DNA of 64,000 nucleotides from CAWBLP01 sp963789495 (GTDB lineage Bacteria; Pseudomonadota; Alphaproteobacteria; Acetobacterales; Acetobacteraceae). Every line of letters begins with the position of its first letter. Position 1 is the stretch's first letter. The notes under the pieces are model-generated. The model was not told the DNA's origin. It made no database searches and saw only the letters and a program-made list of their open reading frames with translations. The stretch covers positions 1-64,000 of the forward strand of contig CAWBLP010000014.1 of the NCBI GenBank assembly GCA_963789495.1, read 5' to 3'. Shown in pieces: positions 16,442 to 24,980 of the stretch. The translations under genes were made by a program, and so were the position numbers.

Positions 16442-16824
16442 GGCCGGCCCACCGTCACACCCAGCCAGACGAATACCAGGCAGAGCACAACCGAGCCGAC
16501 AATGTAGCCTCCGGCGCGTATCACCTCGCCCGCCTGCAGCAGCTCCAGCGTCTGCAGACTGAACGACGAGAAGGTGGTGAAACCGCCGCACAACCCGACC
16601 AGGACGAACAGGCGGATCCCCGCGGGAACATCGATCGGCCCGGCATCGGATGTCAGCATGCTGAACCAGCCGATCACGAACGAACCGGCGACGTTGATCA
16701 GCAGCGTACCCCAGGGAAATTGCGGACCGGTCAGCGCGGCGACCGCCGCCGCCAGCCCGAACCGCGCCATGCTGCCCACCGCGCCGCCGGCGGCGACCCA
16801 CAGATAATTCGTGCCTGCCAACAT
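16438..16824 (-). CDS. crcB: Fluoride ion channel CrcB/Fluc
   Basis: The 128-aa membrane protein has four predicted hydrophobic segments. Family motifs are GGAVGSMARFGL (residues 13-24), WGTLLINVAGSFVIG (38-52) and GLCGGFTTFSSFSLQT (77-92), the last containing the Phe-box residues of the fluoride pore. It exports fluoride as a dual-topology dimer. It is encoded upstream of and coupled to the usp gene. No convincing fluoride riboswitch is visible in the ~165 bp between it and marR. Confidence 0.93.
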   Translation of the reverse strand: MLAGTNYLWVAAGGAVGSMARFGLAAAVAALTGPQFPWGTLLINVAGSFVIGWFSMLTSDAGPIDVPAGIRLFVLVGLCGGFTTFSSFSLQTLELLQAGEVIRAGGYIVGSVVLCLVFVWLGVTVGRP

Positions 16825-16937
16825 TCACGACCTCCCCCGGCAGCATATCGTGGCCGCCAGGCAGCGCCATGGTGATCCCCGGCACCCGCGCAGCCGCATT
16901 GCGTCAACCGCATGACAAGCGGGCTGGAACTGTTATC

Positions 16938-16951
16938 ATAAGCCGGCTTAT
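16938..16951. promoter_or_regulatory. Palindromic operator upstream of marR
   Basis: ATAAGCCGGCTTAT is a perfect 14-bp palindrome, flanked by TTATCA on one side and TATCAC on the other. It is centred about 45 bp before the marR start codon. MarR proteins usually bind AT-flanked palindromes of this size over their own promoter, so it is the likely autoregulatory site of the marR-emrAB operon (inference). Confidence 0.7.
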
Positions 16952-16989
16952 TATCACTCCTGCCAAGATGATCGAGGAGACGCGTCCGG

Positions 16990-17481
16990 GTGGATCACTT
17001 CCAGCGTGACCTGTTGTTCCTGTTGCACGACGTCGCGCGGCTGCTCCGCGTGGATGCCGACAAGCGGGCGCGGGCGCACGACATGACCCGTGCCCAATGG
17101 GGGATCCTGATCTGGCTGGAACGCCAGCCAGGGATTTCCCAGAAGGAACTTTCCGAACTGCTGGAAGTCGAGCCCATCACCGTCGCCCGCCTGATCGATC
17201 GGCTGGAGGCACGCGGGATGGTCGAACGTCGACCCGATCCGAAGGACCGCCGCATCTGGCGCCTGCATCTGCAGCAGGCCGCGTTTCCCGTATTGCTCGA
17301 GATCGGCGAACAACGCACCGAAATCACCCGCATGCTCACGCAGGGCATCGAATGCGAGACATTGGACATCATGACGGAAGCGCTGCTGCGCATGAAGGCC
17401 ACGCTGATCCAGGAGGCGCACGCCGCCCGCCGGACGCCCGAACCGACCGAGGCCGAGACGGAAGCGCGGGAGGTGGCCTGA
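16990..17481 (+). CDS. MarR-family transcriptional regulator
   Basis: This 163-aa winged-helix protein has its HTH at residues ~35-75 (WGILIWLERQPGISQKELS, then ELLEVEPITVARLIDRLEARG) and the wing DPKDRRIWRL (~82-91) with the DxxDRR signature. Helical dimerisation segments lie at both ends. MarR repressors are released by phenolic or hydrophobic ligands, commonly to induce efflux. The start is GTG at 16990, with GAGGAGA ~10 bp upstream. Its stop overlaps the emrA start (TGATG), so it is the first gene of the efflux operon and the likely repressor of it. Confidence 0.92.
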   Translation: MDHFQRDLLFLLHDVARLLRVDADKRARAHDMTRAQWGILIWLERQPGISQKELSELLEVEPITVARLIDRLEARGMVERRPDPKDRRIWRLHLQQAAFPVLLEIGEQRTEITRMLTQGIECETLDIMTEALLRMKATLIQEAHAARRTPEPTEAETEAREVA

Positions 17482-18581
17482 TGTCGCAAGCCGCCACCGC
17501 CGGGGCGCCGACCACGCCACGCGTGACCGAAGCACCGGTCCGCCGCCGGGTCAGCCGCCGCGCCCTGCTCCGTCCTATCCTGATGCTGGGCGGTATCCTG
17601 GTGGTCGCCATCGGCTCCGGCGCCTATTGGCTGACCGGCGGGCGCTACGTCTCGATCGACGATTCCTATGTCCGTGCCGCCAAGGAGACGTTGGCCACCG
17701 ACGTCTCCGGCATCGTCGCCGAGGTGCCGGTGCGTGAAGGCCAGCTGGTCAAGCGCGGCGATGTGCTGCTGAAGCTCGACAAGCTGCCGTTCCAGATCGC
17801 CCTCAACTCCGCCAAGGCCAATCTCGGCGGCACCGTCTCCAGTCTCAACGCCATGAAGCTGGAATATCAGCGTATGTTGCGCGACGCGGATGCCAAGCAG
17901 GCGGAGGTCCACGCGGACCAGGCGAACTTCGAGCGCTTCGCCAATCTGGTGAAAGGCGGCGGGGTCACCCGCGCCGAATACGACAATGCCCGTTTCAAGC
18001 TCGCAGCCGACCAGCACGCGCTCAATTCGCTGAAGGTTCAGGCGTCGGTGCAACTGGCGCGGCTGGGCGGCGACCCCGAGGTCGATGTGCGCATCATGTC
18101 GGACTACCGCCAGGCCAAGGCACGGGTGGACGAAGCGCAACGCCAGCTCGACCACACCGTGATCTACGCGCCGTTCGACGGCATCCTGACCCAGGTGGAT
18201 TCGGTCCAGCGCGGCATGTACCTGGCCGCCTCCACCGCCGCCTTCGGCATCATCTCCACCGATCACATCTGGGTGGAGGCTAATCCCAAGGAAACCGAGC
18301 TGACCCATGTGAAGCCCGGCGACCCCGTCCATGTCACGGTGGATACTTATCCCGGGCGGTTCTGGAAGGGCGAGGTGGAGAGTATCGCGCCCAACAGCGG
18401 CTCGGAATTCTCGATCCTGCCGGCGCAGAACACCTCGGGCAACTGGGTGAAGGTGGTGCAGCGGATTCCGGTGCGGATCACCATCGAGCGCGCCCCCAAC
18501 GACCCGCCGCTGCGCGCCGGCATGAGCGTGGAAGCCGAGATCGACACCGGGCACCATCGCACGCTGCACGACCTGTTCTGA
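17481..18581 (+). CDS. emrA: EmrA-type periplasmic adaptor (HlyD family), copy 1
   Basis: The 366-aa membrane fusion protein has one N-terminal transmembrane helix (residues ~31-50, PILMLGGILVVAIGSGAYWL), then GGRYVSIDDSYVRA and a split lipoyl domain (LATDVSGIVAEVPVREGQLV and IYAPFDGILTQVDSVQRGMY). These flank a long coiled-coil hairpin. The C-terminal beta-barrel contains SGNWVKVVQRIPVRI, typical of EmrA. It links the inner-membrane pump EmrB to an outer-membrane channel not encoded here. It is translationally coupled to marR and followed, after a 122-bp gap with a strong hairpin, by emrB. About 60% similar to the second copy at 55132 by eye. Confidence 0.92.
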   Translation: MSQAATAGAPTTPRVTEAPVRRRVSRRALLRPILMLGGILVVAIGSGAYWLTGGRYVSIDDSYVRAAKETLATDVSGIVAEVPVREGQLVKRGDVLLKLDKLPFQIALNSAKANLGGTVSSLNAMKLEYQRMLRDADAKQAEVHADQANFERFANLVKGGGVTRAEYDNARFKLAADQHALNSLKVQASVQLARLGGDPEVDVRIMSDYRQAKARVDEAQRQLDHTVIYAPFDGILTQVDSVQRGMYLAASTAAFGIISTDHIWVEANPKETELTHVKPGDPVHVTVDTYPGRFWKGEVESIAPNSGSEFSILPAQNTSGNWVKVVQRIPVRITIERAPNDPPLRAGMSVEAEIDTGHHRTLHDLF

Positions 18582-18647
18582 TACGGAATGCCATCCTCTC
18601 CCTGGCGAGAGGGTGACGAGGGAAAGTCCAGAAAAACGGCCGCCCAA

Positions 18648-18670
18648 ACGAGCCCTGGTTCAGGGCTCGT
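18648..18670 (+). terminator. Perfect 10-bp hairpin between emrA and emrB
   Basis: ACGAGCCCTG, loop GTT, then CAGGGCTCGT form a perfect stem, followed by GTTTCGTGTC. It may be an attenuator or an mRNA processing/stability element that lowers EmrB relative to EmrA. There is no clear U-run. The corresponding gap in the second emrAB pair is only 9 bp and has no hairpin. Confidence 0.55.
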
Positions 18671-18703
18671 GTTTCGTGTCTCCCCTTGCACCGCAGGTTT
18701 ACC

Positions 18704-20251
18704 GTGCCGTCTCCGCCGAGCGACCAGGTTCCGCATCGTCTGCTGATTACGCTGTGCACCGTGGGTGCAACGCTGATGCAGGCGCTCGACCAGACCATCG
18801 CCAATGTCGCGCTGCCGTACATGCAGGGCAGCCTGTCGGCGACCTATGACGAGATCACCTGGGTCCTGACCTCCTACATCACCGCCGCCGCGATCATGAC
18901 CGCGCCGGTGGGCTGGCTGGCCGCACGGTTCGGCCGCAAATACCTGTTCATCGCCTGCCTGATCGGCTTCACCCTCGCCTCCATGCTGTGCGGCGCCGCC
19001 CAGACGCTGGATGAAATGGTGCTGTTCCGCCTGCTGCAGGGCGTGTTTGGCGCGGCGCTGGTGCCGCTGTCGCAGTCCACCATGATGGACATCTACCCAA
19101 TCGAGCAGCGCGGCCAGGCGATGGCGATCTGGGGAGTCGGCGTCATGATCGGCCCGATCCTCGGTCCGACCCTCGGCGGCTACCTGACCGAGATGTACAA
19201 CTGGCGCTTCGTCTTCTACATCAACCTGCCATTCGGCGTACTCGCCACGCTCGGCCTGCTGTTCTTCATGCCGCGCTCGCATCCCAACTTCAACATGCGG
19301 TTCGACTGGATCGGATTCGCCGTCCTGTCGCTGGGCATCGGCGGGCTGCAGATGATGCTGGACCGCGGCCAGAGCCAGGACTGGTTCACCTCCGGCGAGA
19401 TCATCGGCGAGGCGGTGCTGGGCGGCCTCGGCATCTATCTGTTCATCGTCCACATGTTCACCGGCAAGCGGCCGTTCATTCCGCCGGCGATCTTCCGCGA
19501 CCGCAACTTCGCCTCCGGCCTGGTGATGATGTTCGCCGCCGGCACCATCCTGGTGTCCAGCTCCGCGCTGATGGCGCCCTGGCTGCAGAACCTGGCGGAC
19601 TATCCGGTGGAAACCGCCGGCCTGGTGATGGCACCACGCGGCATCGGCACCATGGCGGCGATGCTGATCGCCGGCCGCATCTCCGCCCGGCTCGATCCGC
19701 GCAAGATCATGGCGAGCGGCATTCTGCTGCTGGTCTGGTCGATCTGGGAGATGACGCGCTGGACGCCCGATGTGTCGCAGACGCGGATCATCATCGCGAT
19801 CATGGTGCAGGGCTTCGGACTGGGCTTCATCTTCATCCCGCTGCAGGTGATCGCCTTCGCCACGCTGTCGCCGCAACTGCGCACCGACGGCACCTCGCTG
19901 TTCAGCCTGTTCCGCAATATCGGCGCCGCCATCGGTGTGTCGGTCACGTCGTTCATGCTGGCCCACCACACCCAGGTGATGCACGAGCAGATCGGCGCCT
20001 CGGTCAATCCGTTCAATCGGGCGCTGCAGGCCAACGAGGCCGCGTCCCGCCTGTGGGACCCGACCACCGCGCATGGTGCGGCGCTGCTGGATCACGTGAT
20101 CAACCGCCAGGCGCAGATCATCGCCTATATGAACGACTACAAGATGATGATCTTCACCACCCTGCCCGCGCTGCTGCTGCTGCTGTTCATGCGCCGTCCG
20201 CGACGACACGCGGCGAAGGCCCCCGCGGAAACCCACGCCGCCATGGACTGA
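18704..20251 (+). CDS. emrB: EmrB-type MFS multidrug exporter (DHA2 family), copy 1
   Basis: The 515-aa protein has 14 hydrophobic segments. DHA2 landmarks are the first helix with LMQALDQTIANVALPYMQG, TWVLTSYITAAAIMTAPVGW, RFGRKYLF (motif A), RLLQGVFGAALVPLSQS, and motif C GPILGPTLGGYLTE followed by YNWRFVFYINLPFG. It exports lipophilic drugs in exchange for protons together with EmrA. The chosen start is GTG 18704 (VPSPPSDQVPHRLL); a TTG at 18686 would add six residues. Neither has a strong ribosome site, so the start is uncertain. It is close in sequence to the copy at 56233. Confidence 0.9.
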   Translation: MPSPPSDQVPHRLLITLCTVGATLMQALDQTIANVALPYMQGSLSATYDEITWVLTSYITAAAIMTAPVGWLAARFGRKYLFIACLIGFTLASMLCGAAQTLDEMVLFRLLQGVFGAALVPLSQSTMMDIYPIEQRGQAMAIWGVGVMIGPILGPTLGGYLTEMYNWRFVFYINLPFGVLATLGLLFFMPRSHPNFNMRFDWIGFAVLSLGIGGLQMMLDRGQSQDWFTSGEIIGEAVLGGLGIYLFIVHMFTGKRPFIPPAIFRDRNFASGLVMMFAAGTILVSSSALMAPWLQNLADYPVETAGLVMAPRGIGTMAAMLIAGRISARLDPRKIMASGILLLVWSIWEMTRWTPDVSQTRIIIAIMVQGFGLGFIFIPLQVIAFATLSPQLRTDGTSLFSLFRNIGAAIGVSVTSFMLAHHTQVMHEQIGASVNPFNRALQANEAASRLWDPTTAHGAALLDHVINRQAQIIAYMNDYKMMIFTTLPALLLLLFMRRPRRHAAKAPAETHAAMD

Positions 20252-20340
20252 CCGCCACGGGACTGACCGCCACGCTTTCCCCTGCCCGGCCGGCGGACTA
20301 GGCTGCCCGCAACGCCGAGACCACAAGGGAAACGCGCCAG

Positions 20341-21438
20341 ATGCAGATGAATGCTGCGGTGTTCCGCAAGGTACACGCGCCACTGACCATCGAGACGGTG
20401 GAGATCGACAAGCCGTCCGGCCGCGAAGTGCTGGTGCGCACCGTCGCCACCGGCGTGTGCCACAGCGACCTGCATCTGGTCGATGGCAACGGCCGCTTCC
20501 CGCTCGATCGCCCATACGTTATGGGCCATGAAGGCGCCGGCATCGTCGAGGCGGTCGGTCCCGACGTCACCGCGATGCGCGTGGGCGACCATGTCGTGGC
20601 GTGCCTGTCCGGCTTCTGCGGCACCTGCCCGCAATGCCTCAGCGGCCATCCCAATGTCTGCACCGGCGGCATCGTCGCACGCGCGGACGCGGCCACACCA
20701 CGCCTGTCGCAGAACGGCGCGCCGTTCCGCAGCTTCGCGTCCATCGGCAGCTTCGCGGAGCACATGCTGCTGCACGAGAATTCGCTGGTGCGCATCGATC
20801 CCGACCTGCCGCTGGACCGCGCGGCGCTGGTCGGCTGCGGCGTGCTGACCGGCGTCGGCGCGGCACTGCGCTCGTCCGGCTTGCAGGCCGGCCAGACGGT
20901 CGCCGTGTTTGGCTGCGGCGGTGTCGGCCTGTCGATCATCCAGGGCGCGCGTATCGGCGGGGCGCGGCAGATCATCGCCGTCGACATGTTCGACTCGAAG
21001 CTCGAGATGGCCAAGGCGATGGGCGCCACCCATACGGTGAACAGCACCCAGGACGAGGCAGTGCAGGCGGTGCGCGCACTGACCCGTGGCCTTGGTGTCG
21101 ATCATGCGTTCGAGGCGGTCGGGATCAGCGCATTGTGCCGCCAGGCGATCGAGAGCCTGGCGGTGCGCGGCACCGCGACGATCGTCGGCGTGCTGCCGCC
21201 GGATGCCATGATCGAATTCCCCTGGATGGCGATCCGCCCGGAATGCCGCGTGCAGACTTCACGGATGGGATCGAACCAGTTTCGCACCGATATCCCCAAC
21301 TACCTGGAATTCTACCGCCAGGGCCGGCTGGACCTGGACTCCATGATCAGCCGCCGCGCGCCGTTGGATGGGGTGAACGAGGCCTTCCGTGCCATGAAGG
21401 CCGGCGAGGTCGCCCGCACGGTGCTGATGTTCGACTGA
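20341..21438 (+). CDS. Zinc-dependent alcohol dehydrogenase
   Basis: This 365-aa MDR enzyme has catalytic zinc ligands in TGVCHSDLH (Cys40) and VMGHEGAGIVE (His63, Glu64). The structural zinc site is FCGTCPQCLSGHPNVC (Cys93, 96, 99, 107). The NAD-binding motif is VFGCGGVGLSIIQGA, followed by IIAVDMFDSKLEMAKAMGAT. It oxidises an alcohol or reduces an aldehyde with NAD(H); the substrate cannot be read from the sequence. It resembles the class III-like or aryl-alcohol group. GAAACGCGCCAG precedes ATG 20341. It lies 40 bp upstream of the MetE-like gene in the same direction and may share its transcript. Confidence 0.9.
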   Translation: MQMNAAVFRKVHAPLTIETVEIDKPSGREVLVRTVATGVCHSDLHLVDGNGRFPLDRPYVMGHEGAGIVEAVGPDVTAMRVGDHVVACLSGFCGTCPQCLSGHPNVCTGGIVARADAATPRLSQNGAPFRSFASIGSFAEHMLLHENSLVRIDPDLPLDRAALVGCGVLTGVGAALRSSGLQAGQTVAVFGCGGVGLSIIQGARIGGARQIIAVDMFDSKLEMAKAMGATHTVNSTQDEAVQAVRALTRGLGVDHAFEAVGISALCRQAIESLAVRGTATIVGVLPPDAMIEFPWMAIRPECRVQTSRMGSNQFRTDIPNYLEFYRQGRLDLDSMISRRAPLDGVNEAFRAMKAGEVARTVLMFD

Positions 21439-21478
21439 ACCTGACCACGCCCCCACACCGGCAACGAGGAGATCAGCG

Positions 21479-22657
21479 ATGCTGACCGTGACAAGCGACA
21501 TGGTCCTGCCGACCGCAATCACCGGATCCTATCCCCGACCGCTTTGGTTCGACGTCAGCCTGGGCGGCCGATCGTTCAAGACCGCGCTGGGCGAGTCGCT
21601 GTTCCGCGAGCAATATCTCGACGCCGTCGCCGCGGTGATCAATGCGCAGGAAGCCGCCGGGCTGGACATCGTGACCGACGGCGACAGCCGGTTCGACCTC
21701 GCGGTCGGCGGCAAGAGCTGGTTCTTCTATCCGATCGAGCGGTTGGGCGGCGTGAACGGCCATCGCGACACGTCGCGCGGCTGGATGTCACGCCATGGGC
21801 TACGGCCCGGAAAGATCCTGTGGGAGGTGCAGGAGGCCTATCAGCCAGGCGTGGTGACGGAAAAGCTGACGCGCGGTCCCTGGGAATACGCCGCGCTGTG
21901 GCAGGTGGCACAGCGGCTGACCGACAAACCAGTAAAATTCGGCGCGATCTGCGCGCCGGCGCTGGCCAGCATGCTGTGGAACGAGTTCTACGCCGACGAC
22001 AAGGCGATGATCCTCGATCTGTGCGACATCATGAATGCGGAGCTGCGCGAGCTGGCAGCGGCCGGCTGCCCGCTGATCCAGGTGGAGGAGCCGCCGCATC
22101 ACGGGCGCTCACTGAACCCGGACACCACCGAGGCGGATCTGCAGTTCCTGACCGACGCGTTCAACCGCCAGTTGGTCGGGGTGGACGCGGAGATCTGGGT
22201 GCATACGTGCTGGGGCAATCCGAACCAGCAGCGTGTGTATTGGGAAGTGCCGAGCTACGAGCGGGCGATGCCGCATCTGCTGCAACTGAATGCGGATGTC
22301 ATCACTTTTGAATGCGCCAGCAGCGACGGGCGGGATCTGCATCTGTTCGGCAAGTACAAGACCGACAAGAAGATCGGCATCGGGGTGGTGAACCACTGCA
22401 ATACGGTGGTGGAGCCGCCAGAGTATGTCGCCGGCCTGATCCGCCGCGCGCTGGAGTTCATACCACCCGAGCGGCTGGTGATCACCACCGATTGCGGGTT
22501 CGGCCGCGAGGGGCTGAGCCGCCGGATTGCGCACTACAAATGTGTCTCGATGGTGGAGGGAACCAATATCGTGCGGCGTGAGCTGGGGCTTCCGGAAGTG
22601 CGGGTTCGCGCTGCCGATCCGCAGCTGTACTTTGCCGGTGGTACGGTGTCGGGCTGA
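21479..22657 (+). CDS. MetE-like (cobalamin-independent methionine synthase C-terminal family) protein
   Basis: The 392-aa protein is a single MetE C-terminal-type TIM barrel, not the two-domain 750-residue enzyme. It shows TAITGSYPRPLWF, EAAGLDIVTDGDSRFD, LIQVEEPPHH, then WVHTCWGNPN (His and Cys zinc ligands), TFECASSDGR and TTDCGFGREGLSRR (third Cys ligand). These zinc residues support methyl or thiol transfer chemistry. Relatives include proteins that demethylate or activate sulfur compounds as well as archaeal-type methionine synthases, so the substrate is open. GAGGAG lies ~11 bp before ATG 21479. It is followed immediately by a hairpin repeat. Confidence 0.8.
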   Translation: MLTVTSDMVLPTAITGSYPRPLWFDVSLGGRSFKTALGESLFREQYLDAVAAVINAQEAAGLDIVTDGDSRFDLAVGGKSWFFYPIERLGGVNGHRDTSRGWMSRHGLRPGKILWEVQEAYQPGVVTEKLTRGPWEYAALWQVAQRLTDKPVKFGAICAPALASMLWNEFYADDKAMILDLCDIMNAELRELAAAGCPLIQVEEPPHHGRSLNPDTTEADLQFLTDAFNRQLVGVDAEIWVHTCWGNPNQQRVYWEVPSYERAMPHLLQLNADVITFECASSDGRDLHLFGKYKTDKKIGIGVVNHCNTVVEPPEYVAGLIRRALEFIPPERLVITTDCGFGREGLSRRIAHYKCVSMVEGTNIVRRELGLPEVRVRAADPQLYFAGGTVSG

Positions 22658-22660
22658 GCG

Positions 22661-22900
22661 CCGGGGGCGTTGCCCCCAAACCCCCATCAAGGGGCGCTGC
22701 CCCTTGCATCCCCGCCAAGGGCCCGGCCCTTGGAACCGACCCCGTTTGGGGTGGGGAGGGGGCATTCCGCGCGGTCGCCAAGGTCCGAGGCCGTCACGCC
22801 GCCTCTCCACCCCAAGCCAACTCCGATTGCAAAGGCCGTGCCTTTGCTGGAGGTCCAGGGGGCAAAGCCTCCTGGTGGGGTTCGGGGCAACGCCCCGATG
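22661..22900. repeat. Hairpin-mosaic intergenic repeat, copy A
   Basis: This is a chain of short perfect hairpins with 3-nt loops: GGGGGCGTTGCCCCC, AAGGGGCGCTGCCCCTT, CCAAGGGCCCGGCCCTTGG, and after a variable centre GCAAAGGCCGTGCCTTTGC and GGGGCAACGCCCC. The same order appears at 41341-41542 and 63441-63680. It fills the gap between the convergent MetE-like and phosphatase genes and ends at the phosphatase stop. It stays open in several frames but shows no gene-like composition. Confidence 0.85.
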
Positions 22901-22902
22901 GC

Positions 22903-23556
22903 TTACCCAGCCAGCAGCCCCCGCGCGATCACCGCCATCTCCCTCGGATCCTGTGCGACCGCAGCAGCCCCGTCCGCCATCGCCGGCAGCCCATAACCCC
23001 AGGCCGCGTAGATGCATCGGATGCCGGCCCCGCGCGCCGCGAGTACATCGTTGGCATGGTCCCCCGCCATCACGGCGCGGTCCGGGGTTCCGCCCGCGGC
23101 CCGCAGGGTCGACAGCAGGTGGGCGGGATCAGGCTTGCGGGTGGGAAAACTGTCGCCGCCGCCGATCGCCGCCATGAACCGGGTCAGGCCGACACCATCC
23201 AGCAGCACGCGCGCCGCAGCCTCCGGCTTGTTGGTGCAGACCGCCAGCCGCCAGCCGTCATCTGCCAGCGCCTGCAGCGCCTCCGGCACGCCGGGATAGG
23301 GACGGCTGCCAGAGGTGGCATGCGCGGTATAGTCCGCGGAATAGCTGGCGACCGCCTCCCCGTCCGGCAGCTTGCCGCGCGCGCGGAAGGCCCGCTCCAC
23401 CAGCGTTACCACGCCATCGCCGACGAAACGCGCCACCTCCTCCGGCGGAAACGCTGCCAGGCCGCGCGACGTCATCAGCCGGTTCAGCGCCGCCGTCAGG
23501 TCCGGCAGGGTGTCCACCAGGGTCCCGTCCAGGTCCAGCAGCAAGGTGCAGATCAA
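22903..23556 (-). CDS. gph: Phosphoglycolate phosphatase (HAD family)
   Basis: The 217-aa HAD hydrolase has motif I LLLDLDGTLVDTLPDL (nucleophile Asp8 and Asp10), motif II AVCTNKPE, the conserved Lys in FPTRKPDPAHLL, and motif IV AVMAGDHANDVLAARGAG. The alpha-helical cap is of the Gph type. It removes 2-phosphoglycolate produced by Rubisco oxygenation or DNA repair; related HADs act on other phosphate esters. It is divergent from glmU, with about 100 bp between their starts. Its stop lies at the edge of hairpin repeat copy A. Confidence 0.87.
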   Translation of the reverse strand: MICTLLLDLDGTLVDTLPDLTAALNRLMTSRGLAAFPPEEVARFVGDGVVTLVERAFRARGKLPDGEAVASYSADYTAHATSGSRPYPGVPEALQALADDGWRLAVCTNKPEAAARVLLDGVGLTRFMAAIGGGDSFPTRKPDPAHLLSTLRAAGGTPDRAVMAGDHANDVLAARGAGIRCIYAAWGYGLPAMADGAAAVAQDPREMAVIARGLLAG

Positions 23557-23662
23557 GGTTGTTGCACTCCGAAACGCGGATTGAACCGCAGGATAACGAG
23601 AGTCTTTGACATCGCGCAGTATCCGCCGCTACGCCATTGCAGGAGCGTTGCAGGGGTACGGC

Positions 23663-24979
23663 ATGCAGGCAACCGCCGTCATACTGGCCGCGGGACTGGG
23701 CACCCGCATGAAATCGGCGTTGCCGAAGACGCTGCATCGGCTTGCCGGCAGGTCGATGCTGCGCCATCTGCTGGCCAGTTGCGAGTCCGTGTTCGATCGC
23801 ATCGTCGTGGTGGTCGGCCCGGACATGGCCGCCGTCGAGCAGGAAGCCAAGCCACATGTCACCGTCGTCCAGCAGGAGCGGCTGGGCACGGCACACGCCG
23901 CATTGCAGGCCGCGGAAGCGTTCGGCGACGGCGAGGTGGCGATCCTTTATGCCGACAACCCGCTGATCCGCCCGGACACGCTGACCCGGCTGCTGACCCG
24001 CCGCGCCCGCGGCGATGTCGGATTGGCGCTGCTGGCCTTCCGTCCCGCCGCGCCGGCCCAGTACGGGCGTGTGCTCACCCGCGACGGCTTCGTGGAGCAG
24101 ATCGTCGAGTGGTCCGATGCCAATGACGTCGTCCGCGCGACCGGCCTGTGCAACGCCGGCGTGCTGTGCGCCGAGGCCGCCGACATGCTGCGCTGGCTTC
24201 GCGCAGTGCGGCCGAACAACGCCAAGCAGGAATACTACCTGACCGACGTGGTGGCACTCGCGCGCGAGGCCGGCCGGCAGGTCGCCGCGGTAGAGGCGCC
24301 AGCCGAGGAGGTTGCCGGGATCAACTCGCGCGCGGAACTGGCCGCAGCGGAGGCGGTAGTGCAGTCCTGGCTGCGCACCGCGGCGATGGAAGGCGGGGTC
24401 ACGATGCTCGATCCCGGTTCCGTGTTCCTCTGCGCCGATACGCGCCTGGCGCCGGACGTGACGATCGGCCCCAACGTGGTGTTCGGCGTCGGCGTCACGG
24501 TGGAGAGCGGCGCGGAAATTCGTGCGTTCAGCCATCTGGAGGGGTGCACCGTCGGTGCCGGCAGTCAGGTCGGGCCGTTCGCGCGTCTGCGCCCCGGGGC
24601 CGTGCTGCGTGAAGGCGTGCATGTCGGCAACTTCGTCGAGGTGAAGGCCGCAACGCTCGGCATCGGCGTCAAGGCCAACCATCTGAGCTACCTCGGCGAC
24701 GCCGATATTGGCGCTCGCACCAATATCGGCGCCGGCACAATCACTTGCAATTACGACGGCGCCGCCAAGCACCGGACGACGATTGGCGCGGACGCCTTCA
24801 TCGGTTCGGACGTGGCGCTGGTCGCACCGGTTTCCGTGGGAGACGGGGCGATCGTTGCCGCCGGCAGCGTGATCACCGAGGACGTCGCCGCCGACGCGTT
24901 GGCGATCGCGCGCGGGCGGCAAGTACAGAAGCCAGGGCGCGCGGCGGACATGCGCGCATCGAGAAAAGGAAAGTCCTGA
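23663..24979 (+). CDS. glmU: Bifunctional GlmU: GlcN-1-P acetyltransferase / GlcNAc-1-P uridylyltransferase
   Basis: The 438-aa protein has an N-terminal pyrophosphorylase domain with AVILAAGLGTRMKSALPKTLH (split: LAAGLGTRM at 8-16 and SALPKTLH) and QERLGTAHAALQAA. The C-terminal left-handed beta-helix is built of hexapeptide repeats (IGPNVVFGVGVTVESGAEI and similar), with GNFVEVKAATLGIGVKANHLS and NIGAGTITCNYDG, the acetyltransferase active region. It makes UDP-GlcNAc for peptidoglycan and LPS. ATG 23663 was chosen over the upstream in-frame start at 23606. It is followed after one base by glmS, so the pathway genes are coupled. Confidence 0.95.
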   Translation: MQATAVILAAGLGTRMKSALPKTLHRLAGRSMLRHLLASCESVFDRIVVVVGPDMAAVEQEAKPHVTVVQQERLGTAHAALQAAEAFGDGEVAILYADNPLIRPDTLTRLLTRRARGDVGLALLAFRPAAPAQYGRVLTRDGFVEQIVEWSDANDVVRATGLCNAGVLCAEAADMLRWLRAVRPNNAKQEYYLTDVVALAREAGRQVAAVEAPAEEVAGINSRAELAAAEAVVQSWLRTAAMEGGVTMLDPGSVFLCADTRLAPDVTIGPNVVFGVGVTVESGAEIRAFSHLEGCTVGAGSQVGPFARLRPGAVLREGVHVGNFVEVKAATLGIGVKANHLSYLGDADIGARTNIGAGTITCNYDGAAKHRTTIGADAFIGSDVALVAPVSVGDGAIVAAGSVITEDVAADALAIARGRQVQKPGRAADMRASRKGKS

Positions 24980-24980
24980 C

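Noticed and set aside
16825..16915. Possible fluoride riboswitch upstream of crcB
   Set aside because: GGGGATCACCATGGCGC and GGCGGCCACGATATGCTGCC faintly recall the crcB RNA motif, but the conserved CUGAUG segment and the pseudoknot partners are not present in the right order.
22527..23177. Protein-coding gene over hairpin repeat copy A
   Set aside because: The stop-free frame arises from the GC-rich hairpin sequence and runs through it into two flanking genes on the opposite strand or in another frame. Similar frames appear at the other repeat copies, with no ribosome site or domain.
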